A DNA stretch of 64,000 nucleotides from Rhodotorula mucilaginosa (GCA_034406715.1 CP137870.1:682001-746000), one strand, 5' to 3'. Shown: positions 22,492-35,560, counted from the first letter of the stretch. Notes: generated from the sequence alone by a model not told the origin. Made by a program: numbers and translations.

Positions 22492-23244
22492 GGTTCAGGC
22501 GGTCGTTCTATGCGCTGAGACTGTCTCTATGCGGAGACGGGCGAGTCGGCGAGCTCGTTGAACGAGGCGGTGCAGACGTTGAAGCAATCCGAAGCGCAAC
22601 GACGAAAGCTCGCTCGAAGACGACGCTGCAGCTTGACCTCCTGCTCATCACTTTCTGCAGACTCGGCGCGCCTGTTCTCAGCTCACCGACGCTCTCGACC
22701 TCGACGCACTCGACTCGCTCGCTCCATCGCTTACCCGGCCCTCCCAAGCGACGCCCGCCCGCCTGCTCTCCCGACTCGCAACGACCGCGCGTGCATCCCT
22801 CGTCGCGCACTCGCTCATCTCATGATCTGCTAGACTTGTTTCAACCGGGTCACGGGCCTACCTCGTCTGTGCCCATTACCCTCCACTCCCCTCCCTTCCC
22901 TCTTCCAGACCGCGACCGCGGCGCTGGGGGCAATCTCTCTTTGCGCATGATGATCAAAGTATCACATTTTATCAAAGCTCAACAGTCGTACGGGACTCTT
23001 CATCCCACACAATGGCGACCCAACTTCTGCAATCCTGAGCGCAAAGAGAATTGCCCCTCCCTCCCGCCTCCAACCTGTCCTCTCGCAATTCACGCATATC
23101 GCAATTTTCCCTGTCTCTTTCTTTGCAATACATTCTACACGTCGATACACCGTTCTGGTTCACGAAAGAAAGCGATCGGGTTACAAGCGTATCTTCACGG
23201 CCCTCGCCGAGCCTGGCCGACGATGGTCCCTTCGCATCGGGCAA
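22492..23244. other. Intergenic: IMP3 5' region and methyltransferase 3' end
   Basis: About 750 bp with no supported gene. It holds C/T-rich tracts (for example 22870-22915) and scattered short frames on both strands without recognisable content. It should contain the IMP3 promoter and the 3' UTR of the gene ending at 23245. Confidence 0.4.
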
Positions 23245-24282
23245 CTACGGTTCGACGAGCGCGAGCGTGCCGTACAGCGTCCACCTGTTTCGTTCCTCTT
23301 GCCGTTCCTCGTCTCTCGCAAACTTCAGGCCTGCCGACATCGAAGAGCCCGCAGAGCTGTGCGCAAGCTCATCCTTTTTCGTTCCCGTCCCTCGTGCTCC
23401 CTCCAGAGCCAGATCCCAGTTCCACTCCCGTACCTCGCCCTCGACACTCAGCTCCTTCCACCCGTTCCTTTCCGATGCACCAGGTCCGGGTTTGGGTCCG
23501 ATCCCGGCGCTCATGGCGCGAGCGAGAAAGTCGGTGACGGTGGCGCGACCAGTGTGGAACCCGCAGGAAAAGTGCACGACCGTGGCTCCCAACGGAGAAG
23601 ACGCTTCGAGCAAGGCGCGGAGGGTTCGGATCAGAGCGACGTGGAGGGAACGGTCCCAGACGCAATCAGCGACGAGGATCAGGTCGTAGCCGGAGGGAGA
23701 GCATCTTGGGTCGGCGCTTCAGCATGCTCATCGGACTTTGATGCCCTTTCGCGCGCGAGAAAGACTCACTGCAAGAGTGGCGAGATCGACTCGCCCCACG
23801 TATGGCCGACGACGGTACAGCGATTACGCAAGAAGGGCTGCGAGGCCAAAGCTTCTTCGACTGTGTGGCGAGTGTCTTCCAACGCGACCGGATCGTCATA
23901 GTCGCTCAACACGACCTGATTGCATGGAAGTAATCAGTCTCGCGTCTGTACAATGCGTTTTGCGCGGCAGAAAGCGCACGAGTTCTGCTCCCATCCTCGC
24001 CGCCAGCAGACTCGGCAAACCCAACCCGCACCCGAGTTCGAGCACCCTCTTCCCTCTCACGTCGATCTCGCCCTCGGCAATCTTGTCGGCGAGGACGACG
24101 CCCGCATTCCACACGTAGCTGGCGTACCGCTCGCGGGATTTGGGCGCCGGGACGGGCAGCTCGAGCAGGATCGGAGAAGGCGAACGGAGCGGAGCGGCGT
24201 AGAGGAAGCTCTGGCCCGGCACGCCGTGGGCGGGTGAGGTCGAGAGGTAGTTGTGCGGAAACGTGTCGTCTGGCGAGGTCAT
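23245..24282 (-). CDS. Protein N-methyltransferase, EFM7/NNT1-like
   Basis: Exons 24282-23980, 23915-23770 and 23704-23245 give 302 residues. The N-terminal lead DDTFPHNYL and the segment RERYASYVWNAGVVLADKI precede the SAM-binding motif I GKRVLELGCGLGLPSLLAA. The acidic VVLSDYDDP (motif II) and YDLILVADCVWD (motif IV region) follow, matching the class I family that includes yeast Efm7/Nnt1. Efm7 methylates the N-terminus and Lys3 of elongation factor 1A, so this protein probably acts on a translation factor. Another member of the same family-16 methyltransferases is possible. It is in the same orientation as IMP3. Confidence 0.78.
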
Positions 24283-24432
24283 GCCGCGCCCAGCAGGAGG
24301 ACGGCGGCGTGAAGCAGGAAGGGAAGACCCGAAAGTGGGGATCGTCTGGCACGTGACACTCTCTCGCCCAGCCCAATCGGTTTGTTCGAACGCATGCGTA
24401 GCATGGTCACAAGCTCGAAGCAACAATACCGA

Positions 24433-26804
24433 CTACTCGTCATCCCCCATCTCGCTCGCTCCTTCTCCGGCGATCGCCCCGTCGTCCAGCAGCTCGGCAG
24501 CTGCTGCGTCCGAGTCGAACCCGTTCGCGCGTCGGCGTTGCCACTCTTCGAACTCGGCCATCCCCTTGGCAGGCCCGCGTATGCCCGTCGCTGGATTGAC
24601 CATCGTCAAGGTTGCGCGGCGAACTGAGGGGGAAGTACATCGCGTCAACATAAAGCTCAATCGCGATCAGACCAATTTGTCCGGAACAACGCTCGAAACG
24701 AAACGGCACGAGCGAGAACAAGCCGAGGGAGGAAGGACTGACGCAAAGTGTTGTATGCCCACGGTTCTTCCTCGTCCGAGTCATAGTCCGGATCTCGGTT
24801 GTGCAACAAGTCGCGCTTGACCTGTTTCCAGACCACTGCAAGGCGCCACCCCCCGATTTAGCCCGCCACACACACGCGCGAAGACAGTAACAGAGGAATT
24901 CAACGTACCTGGAAGTCCAGATCCTTTGGGGACATTGGACGACCAATCTTCCTCCTCCCACCCAGGCGGCAAGATCTCTGTGCCAGGTTTTCGACCACAG
25001 CGTCAGAGACTTCAGACACGGGGAGCGAGACATCTATCGACTCACCTGGAACGACGCCGGCCATCTCTGCGCGGTGTTGCGACCGAGCGTACGACGGCTT
25101 TTTTGGCCGGCCTCCTCCGACGGCCGCGACTCGCTTGGCAGCCTGCGCCGGTTCGCCTGCGAGCGTAAGTTCGGTGAGAAAACCAGTGTGTGAGATACCG
25201 CGAACTCCGACAAGCACGCTCGTCCTTGACAGCGACGGTCTCGCGTCGCCGAGGTGGAGGAGATGCTGCGAGTCATATGCGTGAACACTCACCCGCCACG
25301 GCGGCCTGTTCCCTCTCCGTCTCCTTCCTCAACTTTTCCCTCGCTTCCTCCTCCTTTTTCTGAATCGCCGGCACAGTCTTGACCACCCCTTCCCTCAACT
25401 CTTTCATCTCCCTCGCAAACGCCAACTCTTCCGGCGGGTCGACGTTCTCCCTCGGTGCGTCCGGGGCCGGTTCGCGGTCGAGGCGGATCGGAGGGTCGAG
25501 CATGCGCTTGTCCGATGGGCTCGTGTCAAAGTCGGAGAGAAAGTCCTTGTTCTCGAGGATGTGATGCAGGAGCGAGAGGAACGCGCGCGCGCGAGGTTGA
25601 GACGGCATACTGTTTGTTTTCGAGAGGGTTGTCGTGCGAAAAGCGAGTGTGTTGAACGTTCAGCAGGCGAGTCGTGCAATAACGACGGTGAATCGAGAGA
25701 GAGAGAGAGGGAGGGCAACTCACTCGGAAGGGAAAAAGATGTCCCAGAGGTCAAAGCCTTCGGGAAAGTATTTCTCGCTGACCCACTGCGGTGGCGGCGG
25801 CGAGCGTACACGTTCAGTCAGCGCCCCTCCTCACGCGCGAAGAGGGGTTAATGAACGTACCGACGCTTCTTGGAAGAGGAGGAAGATCGCTTCGATGACC
25901 GTTGTTGGCGGACCCCGCGTCAAATCAGGCGAGACCTGTACGTCCACCGCGCTGACGATTAGCATCCTAGCCGGACACAGCAACAGCAACCAGTGAGCGG
26001 CAACAAAGACGAGGAGGAGGCGGACGTACGGCTCTCTGGGCAACGTCCTTCAAGGTGGTCGGCGGGTGCTTCACTTCCCAGTCGAGCATGGCGGCTTTGA
26101 GCATGGCCTTGAGCCGCGGCGCGTCCGACATTTCTTTACGCGAGGTTTCTTCGGTCTGGAGCGAAGGGACGGGGTGATACGTCCGGAGTGCGGTGCGCAT
26201 GTTGGGATAGACTGTGCGCGTGCGTGCCGAGGAGTCAGCCGAAGCGGGCGAGCGGGCAAGCAAACCACCGACGCGACTACGTAACGTACAAGCGAGGGTG
26301 GTGTTGAAGCGCCCGACGTTGATGAGGAGGCAGATCTTGCAATAGTTCATCGCAAACTCGGGGTTGGCGATGAGTTTGCTGCGGACATTCTGGGTCGTCT
26401 TGAGGCTCGAGAGGATCGCTTCGAGAAAGAGCTGGTCAAAGTTGACGTAGATCGGGGGAGCCGGGGGGGATTTCTGCGTGCAGCATCCCGGTTTGTCAGT
26501 GACTCTGTACGGTCTGAAAGCGAGCCGGAGAGGCAAACTCGCCGAGTCGACGGGGGCGGTGAAGCGGAATGAGCGGTCTGCAAAGATGTGGTCGAGGACC
26601 TGCCACTGGATGTCTTGGCGGAGCAAGGGTTCGGCGTCAAACTTTTTGATGGCCTGTATTTGCGGAGGATCAAGGGGTCCGGTCAGTTGAATACAGGGAG
26701 AGGGAGGGAGTGAAGAGACGAACCCAGTTGGTCTCCTTGTAGGAGCGCTTTGAGCGGGGATGGGAGAGAGCGTGGAGCTCTTCTGCAGTCCGCTTCGGAG
26801 GCAT
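24433..26804 (-). CDS. IES1: INO80 complex subunit Ies1-like
   Basis: The start is taken at MPPKRTAEELHALSHP (26804). The first exon ends at 26724 (ETNW) and joins AIKKFDAEPLLRQDIQW at 26653. Family-typical blocks follow: IYVNFDQLFLEAILSS, MNYCKICLLINVGRFNTTL, YPNMRTALRTYHPVPSLQ and DAPRLKAMLKAAMLDW. Then come WVSEKYFPEGFDLWDIFFPSE and SRARAFLSLLHHILENKDF. Seven or more short introns are crossed. Beyond the conserved part, a C-terminal extension carries an AT-hook-like GGGRPKKPS and an acidic tail ending EGASEMGDDE. Ies1 belongs to the fungal INO80 chromatin-remodelling complex. An upstream in-frame ATG at 26903 is possible but gives an unconvincing leader. The gene is divergent from the helicase at 27513 across 708 bp. 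Confidence 0.82.
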
Positions 26805-27512
26805 CCTCGTCGCCGTCCTTGCTGGGCGCCGAGTCGGAGGGAACCGAGAGCAGCTGGGTCGAGTCGGAGGTGGGGAGAGACAGGGGCGAGGATGCGCTGA
26901 CACCGCGGTTCGCTGGGTTCTGGAGGGGCGTCAAAGGAGACGGCTAGACTGTATAAGTACTGTTCGCTTGAACGGCAATCGGAAGTGCGAGTGTGTCGAG
27001 ACGCAAGGGGAGTCTCGACTCTCTCTCTTTCCCACCACACACGCACGCACGCACGCACTAGCTGCACGGCCAGGCGATCCGGGTCTAGCTAGGAGCGAAC
27101 AAGGGCTTACTCAGCCCGCCACTTGCGCCACGACTTGGACGACTCTCTTTCGGACGAGCACCGCCTCATCTTTCGACTCTCTCGCAATCCGGCCTCTTCC
27201 GACACACGAAACGCGCCGCATACAATCCCCGAAGAAGCCAGCACGGAGAGATCTCTATCAGACCACCTTGACAAGGAAGGTGTCGCGGCGGCAAGACTCG
27301 GGCTTGCGTGAGAATCACGGCGGTCAAGTGGCAGAGGCAGCGAAGCACGACGTTAAAGAGTCAGGTAGGGCACACCGCCAGCGACGCGAAGAACACCGGC
27401 ATATCGGAGCGAATCAGCGGGGCGCAAGCACTCAAGGGTCACAAATCACCGATCGGCGGACGACAGTACGCTCTCTTGAAATAGACCGAAACGCACCGAG
27501 CCCGCCAACAAG
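26805..27512. promoter_or_regulatory. Divergent promoter between IES1 and the DHX29-like helicase
   Basis: No gene was seen in this 708-bp head-to-head gap. It contains a short ACGC/ACAC microsatellite at about 27036-27058. Short frames on both strands show no recognisable content. Both flanking genes must be driven from here. Confidence 0.45.
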
Positions 27513-30500
27513 ATGCCGCCCAAAAAGTCGTCGGCCGCCAAGAAGAAGAAGAACCTCGGCAGCGCGCGCGGGTTCGCCACCGTCTCGGTCCCGAAACGAG
27601 TCGACCCCGCCGCGGACGAGCCCGCCGTCGATGGCGGCGGCGGTGGGAATGACTCGGCCGCTGCTTCGGGAGGCGGAGAAGGGACCTCGAGCGGAGTGGG
27701 CGGCCCTGACGGCGCGGGCAACAAGGCGGCGGCGGCAGACTCTCCGAACGGGACGGGCGCGGCGGCTACCGGTGCGGCGGATGGCAAGAGTGGCGACTGG
27801 GACGACAGCCCGGAAGCTCTCGAGCGCAAAGAACTGCAAGAGCTCGCGGAACGGATCAAACCCGGCTGCGACAAGGAGATCTCGCGGGTCGTCAAGGTGC
27901 GAGCGCTCTTCCTTCTTCTTTACTCGGGAAATGTCTTTTTTCCTGGGGGGAACGCAGCCTTGGCCTTTGGCTGACTTGAAGAATCGCTCGCCATTGACAG
28001 GTCTACGAGTACGAGCGCCGCATGTCCAAGACTCTTCCCTCTTTCGCTTGGCACGAACGCGACGTCGTGAGTTGGTCGGAAACTGTGTGTCTCGCGAAAA
28101 TAATTCGGAGCGTTGACCCGAAGTTGTCCCCGGCAGCAACGCCGCGTGCTCGAACTGGCCATGAGCGAGACCGTCGACGAGATGCCCCAGCCGGTCTACG
28201 AACCGCAGGACAAGGTCGTCGCCAAAGTCGCCACCTTGTTCGGGATCCTCGAACAGCTCGGGTTCCGGTCGGAGCGGATCGAGGAATGCATTCGCAAGGT
28301 CAAGACGCTCGAGATTGAGGATTGTCTCGACTGGGTGCGTTTGGTCATACATGGCTTGCCTCGGAGTGCGCATTACGAGCTAATTTCGCGGATGACCTCT
28401 GGCAGTTGTACCTCCACGCCGACGCCGACGAGTTGCGAAGGGAAGGACCCCTTCCCGAGCCAGTCGTCGATTCGGCGCCTCCTCCTCCGACTAGTGGGCG
28501 GCGGGGTACTCGCTCCTCGAACGGCAAGAACAACAACTCGGGAGGAGCGCCGTCGCCGCCGCCGAGCCTCGCCAAGGGTTCTTCTCCGCCCAGCTTGCCT
28601 TCCAAGCTGAGTCGGACACCTTCATCGACCACCGCGCCGACGGTCGGTGCTCGCGCCGCCGCGGCCACCACCGCCGAGCAGGAAGCTGCATTGCGCGCGC
28701 GCATCCTCGCTTACGGCGAAGAGGTCGAAAAGGCGCTGAACTCGACCGACGGATCATCTGCCGAGAATGGCAAAGCCGGAGGAGAAGAAGACGACGAGGA
28801 GGAGGAGGGAGGAGAGCTGACCGCCCTGCCGGACGCGAACGTCAAGTACGCCAAGCTCAAAGTCCAACTGAGCGAGATCCAGCGCGCTCAGGTGGCGCAG
28901 AAACGGGCCACCAAGGGCAAGGGAGACCGCAAGGGAACGGAGCCCGTCTCGAGCGAGCAAGAACGGTGGATGGAAGCTCAAGTCGACGTCCTCAAGGATA
29001 AGATTCAGACGGTCGAGAGCGACTATACCTTCCGCAAAGTTGATGCCGGTGCGTTTTTTCTTCATCCTCCCTTTCCCAGGCATAGCCAAGACTGCCTAAC
29101 TAACTCTTTTCGCCTTTCGGTTCTGCAGAGAAAGTCTACCGTGCCGAACGGACGAAACTCGATGCGGCGCAACTGGCCGCGAGGCTCAACGGTACCACCT
29201 TGGAGAGTTCCTACGCGGCTGCGAGTTCTCTCGGGCCTTCACCACCGTCCGAGAACTCGGCGGGGGCGAATGGGTCGAGTGTCGCTCCGAGCGCACCCCT
29301 CTCGGAAGGCGCGACCCCGTCCGCATCGGCCGTCTCCGCAGCAAACGGTTCCTCATCGGCGCCGGCATCTCCCGGAAGGTCGGCGAACGGTACCGTCGAA
29401 GACAAAGACGATGAAGGGTTCTTCGGCACCATGCTTGACGAGATGCCGACCGAGGAGACCAACGACGAGGGTACCAGTATCCCGGTGCGGAACATGGCCC
29501 TGCCGAAGCATTTTTCGGGTCGGACGCCGCGGATCAGTCTGCAAGACACGGTCCGCAAGCTCGACAAGCACGCCAAGGTCACCTTTGCGGTGATCAGTCG
29601 GAGTCGCGCCGTCCGCGCGTCGGTCACGATCCGCTGGTCGCCGGACGAATCGGGCGCGCCCGGCCGCGTGCAGTACTTTGACATGCAGGACGTCGCGTGC
29701 TGGGACCAGAAGCAGGCGTACGACTACATCGCGACCGTCGCCCTGTTTGCGATCGCGACGAGTCCGCAGGGGAACGGCATGGCGTTGAACAAGGCGTTGC
29801 CGACCGTCTTTCGCGACTTGTGGGACGACTTTGTCGCCGAGAGGACGGCCCAGGAGGAGGAGCGGTACCGCGAGCGGCTCAAGTTGTACAAATCCCTCGC
29901 GGAACCGAGATGCCAGGAACCGCCGAGTCGGGTAAGAAGCCGCTTCCCGCTTCAGGTTTGAGCTTCGGAGGCAAGCTTGCAGCTCGCTGACTTGTCTTGG
30001 GGGGACGGACTTACAGGATCCCCGCACGACTCGGGGCGAGAAGACTGCGACTGAAGCCAGCACCATCAAGCCTCGCAAGGAGATTACGCCGGAACTTGCC
30101 GAGCGGATCCAGCAAGATATCTACCAACGTCAAACCTGGCCGACCTACCAAGAGATGCTTGTGGGCTTTTCTCGGTTCATCGATCGCGCGTGTTCGGTGA
30201 CGCTGACTTGGTTTGCCCCTCAAGCGTCAACGAGCGAATCTTCCAATCGCCTCGTACCGTTCGACCATCATGGACACCATCGAGAACTCGCAGTGTGTCG
30301 TCCTGTGCGGAGAGACCGGTTGGTGCGTCCTTTCAACAAGAATATAGCTGGGACGGGACGCCTCCGCTAATCCCGAAGGGCGATTTGCAGCGGAAAGTCG
30401 ACTCAAGTCCCGTCCTTTATCCTCGAGCACGAGATGCGCATGGGTCGGGATGTCAAGATCTACTGTACCGAGCCGCGTCGAATCTCGGCCATCTCGCTCG

Positions 30501-33275
30501 CGCAGCGTGTCTCGCAGGAACTCGGCGAACCAGCCAATGCCTGCGGAACTCGCAACTCTTACGTCGGCTACTCGATCCGACTCGACTCGGCAGTGTCTGC
30601 CTCGACGCGGATCGTCTACGCGACGACTGTAAGCTCATCACTCCCCGCCACCTCACCAGTATGCGGTACTCACGTTGCAAATTTGTGCAGGGTATCGTGC
30701 TTCGCATGCTCGAAGGCCGGGAGTCGCTCGCCGACATCACGCACATCATCATCGACGAAGTCCACGAGCGATCGATCGACTCTGACTTCTTGCTGATCAT
30801 CTTGCGCGAGATCTTGGAGGTCCGCAAGGATCTCAAGTGAGTCCAAGTTCATGGGTGAAGCGAGGACCGCAGGACAGATTGCTGAGACATGGGCCGTCCT
30901 GCAGGGTGATTCTGATGTCGGCCACCGTCGAGTAAGCATATTCTTGCTTCATGTTACTACTTGTCTTAACGCTGACTTCCCGTCAATTCTAGTGCGGAGA
31001 AGATCGCCAACTACATGGGCGGCTGCCCGGTCGTCCGCGTCCCAGGCCGAACTTTCCCCGTCACGCCCTACTTCCTCGAAGACGTGGTCGAGCTCACTCG
31101 CTACCGTCTCGATCCTCACACCGACTCACCGTATGTCGCGCGAAACAAGCGAGCGTACGGTGGCAGATCGCGGCGCCTCGTCGACGACGTCCCGCTGGAC
31201 GACGATGACGACGACGACGAATCGCCGGCGAGTACGGCAGACATCACACAACTGCCGATCTCGAAGCAGAGTCGTACGACCCTCGACTGCATGGACCATC
31301 ACGCTATCAACTACGAGTTGATCGTCATGCTCCTTGAGGACCTTTGCTTCCACAAGTCCGACCTCGTTCAGTACTCTGGCGCCATCCTCATCTTCATGCC
31401 GTCCCTCGAGTCGATCCGACGACTCGCGGACACGTTGGAGGCTCATCACACCTTCGGTACGAGCCAGTTCGTCATCCTGCCTCTGCATTCGACCATCTCG
31501 AACGAGAACCAGAGCCTCGTCTTCAACGTGCCTCGACCCGGCGTGCGCAAGATCGTCATCTCGACAAACATTGCGGAAACCGGTGTGACGATTCCCGACA
31601 TTACCGCTGTCATCGACACCGGCAAACATCGCGAGATGCGCTTCGACGAGAAACGGCAGATCAGTCGCCTCGTGGAGACCTTCATCGCGCAGTCGAACGC
31701 TGCGCAGCGACGCGGACGTGCTGGACGTGTCCGCGAAGGTATCGCTTTCCATCTCTTTACCCGTCACCGCCACGACAACTATGTAAGCAGGCGTTGGCTA
31801 CACATCGACGGCGACGCGTTCGCTGACGATGTCGCTTTTCTCCTCCAGATGCAAGAGCACCCGCAGCCAGAGATGACCCGTCTCTCGTTACAAGACCTCG
31901 CGCTCCGCATCAAGATCATGAAGATTGGCAGCACCGGTATCGAAGAAACCCTGCTCAAGGCGCTCGACCCGCCTCTCGTCGCCAACATCACTCGCGCCGT
32001 GTCGGCTCTGATCGAGGTCAAGGCTCTGACCACGACGGAAGAGATCACTCCGCTCGGTCGCCATCTCGCCAAGCTGCCGATGGACGTTCACGTCGGTCTC
32101 TTCTTGATCCTCTCTTGCATCTTCGGCTGCCTCGATGCAGGCCTAACTATCGCCGTAAGCCCTGCCCCTCAATTCTCGCTTACCGACCGCGTACTGACCA
32201 TGACGGCACCGTTTGCAGGCCGGACTGAACTCGAAGTCGCCGTGGCTCACGCCGTTCGGGCGCGAAGCCGAGGCTGACGCCGTCAAGCGGACGTTCAAAG
32301 TCGAGAACAGCGACTTCTTGACTACCTACAACGCGTACTGCTCTTGGCGCGAAGCTTGCAGCAACAACTACGAGAGGGAGTTCTGCCGAGTACGTCGCTC
32401 CGCTCGTATGCTCTCCACTGTCGTGCGCTAAATGTGGGCTATCCCGGCTTGCAGAAGAGCTTCCTCTCGCTGCAGAACCTCCAGCAAATCGAGGACTTGC
32501 GGCAGCAGTTCTTCTCCTTTCTGGTTGACGCTGGATTCGTCAACATCACGAACGCCGAGCGCCGCGAGCTCGTCTCGACACGTTACGGCAAGTCGCGCAC
32601 GAAATTCGTGCGCGCACCAGCCGACCTCGACAAGGCCTCGCGGGACCCGCGCACCGTCATGGCCTGTCTCGCCGCATCCATGTATCCAAAACTCCTCGTC
32701 ATCGATCCTCAAAACGGTTCGCTGCGGACTCTGGCAAATTCGGCACCAGCGGCAATCCACCCTTCAAGCGTCAACTTTGCTCCCGGTCGTCGCGTCGACT
32801 TTGGGCAGGGAACGCGCTTCGCCGCATTCTTCCAAGCGATGCACACGAAGAAGCTGTATATCTGGGACAGTGGTGCCGTCGATGAACTCTCGGTCCACCT
32901 GCTCTGCGGGAACGCCGACTTCCAGGTGCGTTTCCTACCGGCACGCGAGTCCAAACTTGCCCTCGAATGCTGATGGCTTCATTCTATACGCCCCAGCTTC
33001 CGGCTCAGTCCATTTCGATCGACCGGAAGATCCGCACTCGCCTCGAGGACCCCAAGTCGGCGCTCGCGATCCGCTTCCTGCGCGAGAAATGGCGAGAAAT
33101 CTTCAATCGCAAGATGAAGGACCCGGCCGCTCCTATCGAGCCGCGTCTCGAACCGTGGCTCGCGCTCGTCGCCGACGCGATCAAGAGTCCTCATCGGGAG
33201 GATGACGAGGAGAAGAAGCGGAAGAGGCAGCAGGAGCGCGCGCAGGTCAAACCGAGCTTGACTCGCCACGACTGA
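27513..33275 (+). CDS. DExH-box RNA helicase, DHX29/Ucp12 (YLR419W) type
   Basis: The protein starts MPPKKSSAAKKKKNLG. A UBA-like segment (LFGILEQLGFRSERIEECIR...CLDWLYLHADADEL) precedes a long Ser/Pro linker. The helicase core has Walker A (CGETGCGKST, split by an intron at 30322), TEPRRISAISLAQRV, motif II DEVHERSID, the SAT motif, STNIAETGVTIPD and motif VI QRRGRAGR. The HA2 and OB-fold regions follow, ending at a TGA at 33275. The UBA-plus-core layout matches DHX29/DHX57 and fission yeast Ucp12. DHX29 helps 40S subunits scan structured 5' UTRs, so a translation role is likely but inferred. About a dozen short introns interrupt the gene; the Asp-acidic insert after RNKRAYGG is unusual. It is convergent with the RTA1 gene, with 93 bp between stops. 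Confidence 0.88.
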
Positions 33276-33368
33276 GAGGGACAACGACAAAAACCCATGT
33301 AGCACCCACTCCCACGCATTTGCATTCATCGCACCTAATTCTACAATGTCTACCGCATCGCGGCGCGA

Positions 33369-34606
33369 TCAAGGCAAGGCAGCGGCCTTCTTGAGCGCGT
33401 CTTCGTCGCTTCGGTCCAGATCTTGAGACTTGCTGGTCCACACGCCGAGAACGGTTCGCGAAGACGTGGGAGATGTCTCGGCAATCTTGACCGCGCCTGG
33501 ATCCCGGCTCTCGCGGTTGGGCCAGACGAAGCAGAAGACGCCCTGGCAGATGACCATCAAGGCCGAGTCGAGGACGCAGAAGTAGGCTTCGTGTTCTGAT
33601 GACCGCGAGTATTAGCCTTAGCTTTTATGCGTGACGTTGGAAGCCGAATGACGACTTACGGAGCAGATAGCCGCCCCAACCCTCGGCGAGCTCGGCGGAG
33701 CGATAGCCGCCGCGGATGATGATGGTGAGGGTGGCGATCGCAATCCCCCATCCGAGCGAAGTGAGCTTCCCCGCCTGCGGATGCGGCGTCGCTCGGTACG
33801 ACCTGTCTTTGCGCATCCGCATCCAGACGACGACGGCGAGCCCCGAAAAGACGATCATGCACGCGAGTTGGAGGACGATGCCGCCGAGCATGATCCGCGA
33901 CCCGGGCGTGCTGCTCTTGTCGTCCGAGAGGGCGATGGCGCTCATAGCGCCGCCGACGGCTTGCACGACGATGGCGACGAGATCGGCGAGGCAAAAGATC
34001 CAGAGGTAGGCTCGACTTGGCAGGAGCGAGTAACGCCGACCGACCGAGCGGATGATGAGTCCGAGCAGGAAGTAAACGGTGGCGGAGAAGAAACAGGGCG
34101 CCAACACTAGGCTGGAATTTGCAAGAGATCGTATGGGTCAGGGACCCGAAGGTTTTTGTTCTCGAAGCTATGTGGCGGACGTACCAGCATTGCTGCAGCA
34201 AAAAGGCATCGAGGGAGTAGACGTTCCGTGCTGACCAGGTCCGCCCGACCCAGCCGAGGATCTCGGTCACGCCGCCGAGGACGAGAACGACTAGCCACCA
34301 GATGCGAGAGCGGTAGACTCGTCCGGCCTGGATGAGGGTCGCGAGTCCAAAGCAGATGAGGAAAATGATGCCAGCGACGAGACTCGGGTCGTATCCATAC
34401 TGCAGATCGGTCGCGCGTCAACAGCCTGAATCGTATCAGTTCACGAGACTCTCAGGCTTACGATGTTGAAGTCCAACTCGTTGGAGCTCTTCATGTTTGA
34501 AGTCGCCGTGGCCGACGGAGCAGCAGTCGTCCTGGTGTGTGGGCAAACCGTGAGATCTCGAACGGTACACGGGGACGCAGAGTGAGGCGTGCACTCACGC
34601 TGACAT
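33369..34606 (-). CDS. RTA1-like seven-transmembrane protein
   Basis: The start ATG at 34606 begins MSATTAAPSATATSN; a 5' intron follows only eight coding bases. The RTA1-family blocks are YGYDPSLVAGIIFLICFGLA, LGGVTEILGWVGR, VLAPCFFSATVYFLLGLII, VVQAVGGAMSA, LAVVVWMRMRKDRSYR and HEAYFCVLDSALMVICQGV. Five or six membrane helices are plain by eye and seven are expected for the family. The tail is cytosolic and Ser/Asp-rich, ending ALKKAAALP. Family members include Rta1, Rsb1 (sphingoid long-chain base release), Pug1 and Ylr046c. The substrate cannot be told from sequence. Confidence 0.9.
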
Positions 34607-35560
34607 GGTTGAGCGGAATCTTCAGAGTGCAGAGCAAGAAGCAAGAGACATCACAAGCGATTGCGAGCGGAAGGCCGTTGTTTGGAGGGTGAGAGTCCAG
34701 CATGCCTGTACATACCGAAGGCCGGCCGCCGGGCTTCGCCAACCTTTTTACGAGTGACGCAGCGCAGCCCAGGATCTGGTCGTCGGAGCCACGGGAGCGA
34801 TATGGAGCCAGCTTCGATCGCGAAAGCTTAACCGCTGCGCCCGACGAGATCGGCGCGGCCTTCGGGCGAGCAAGATAATCAGGAGCAGATCGCAAAGGGC
34901 CGGCATAGTCGGGCCGTTCAATGAGCATCGTTGGCCATCAGAGCATCCTTGAGCGCTGTCCAGCTTGTGTAACAGCTGCAGCTGTCCCTGTGGACTTGAC
35001 AGTGTCTGGGCCTCAACCTAGGGCGGCCAGGAGGATCGGAAACCCGTCCGGAGCCATTCGAAATGCCAGCAAGTAAACGCAGATGGCTCGTGCATGGCCT
35101 GTGAGGGTACTTTCGAGGCATCCGAGACTGCTTAACGTACCGCAGTGAGGAGAGCAAAGGCAAGCGATGACGGCAAAGTTGGCCGCCGAGATGAGCGCAA
35201 GCGGGTTGACTCTCACGACCTCTCGCACTCGCTGTACAGACTCGGTGACTGGACGAGCGGACTGTCAGCCAGGCTAGAGAACTTTTTGCGCCCGACTCGC
35301 ACCGTCCAGCGCCGTATTCGCTCTTGTCTGTGAGCCTTTCGAGATTTCTCTTGATCGCTCGGGTTCCGCCGCCAAACTCCGCTGACCCCGCCTAGCCGTC
35401 TAGACCGCACCGAGCAACCGTTAGTCTTGCACATCTTGTCGTCCTCGGTCCCCGAAGGACGCCTCGGCGGGCTCGCGGGGGCTTCGAACTGTTGCCGACA
35501 GCTCTTCGGCAGAAATTTCGCGAGGGTACTGACCAAAGCCAAGTTCTCGCAGACGCCAGA
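34607..35560. promoter_or_regulatory. Divergent interval between RTA1-like gene and chorismate synthase
   Basis: A 954-bp head-to-head gap, long for this window. On the minus strand at 35228-35013 there is a 71-codon frame with a hydrophobic stretch (ALISAANFAVIACLCS), and on the plus strand a 62-codon basic frame at 35145-35333. Neither has recognisable homology or consistent splice continuation, so neither is called as a gene. Shared 5' regulatory DNA is the default reading. Confidence 0.4.

Noticed and set aside
22791-23537. Plus-strand frame of 248 codons
   Set aside because: It runs into the methyltransferase on the opposite strand and has no recognisable content.
27036-27058. ACGC/ACAC microsatellite
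   Set aside because: Ordinary simple repeat in a promoter region; not informative by itself.
35013-35333. Short hydrophobic (minus) and basic (plus) frames upstream of chorismate synthase
   Set aside because: Too short, no consistent splice partners, no family resemblance.
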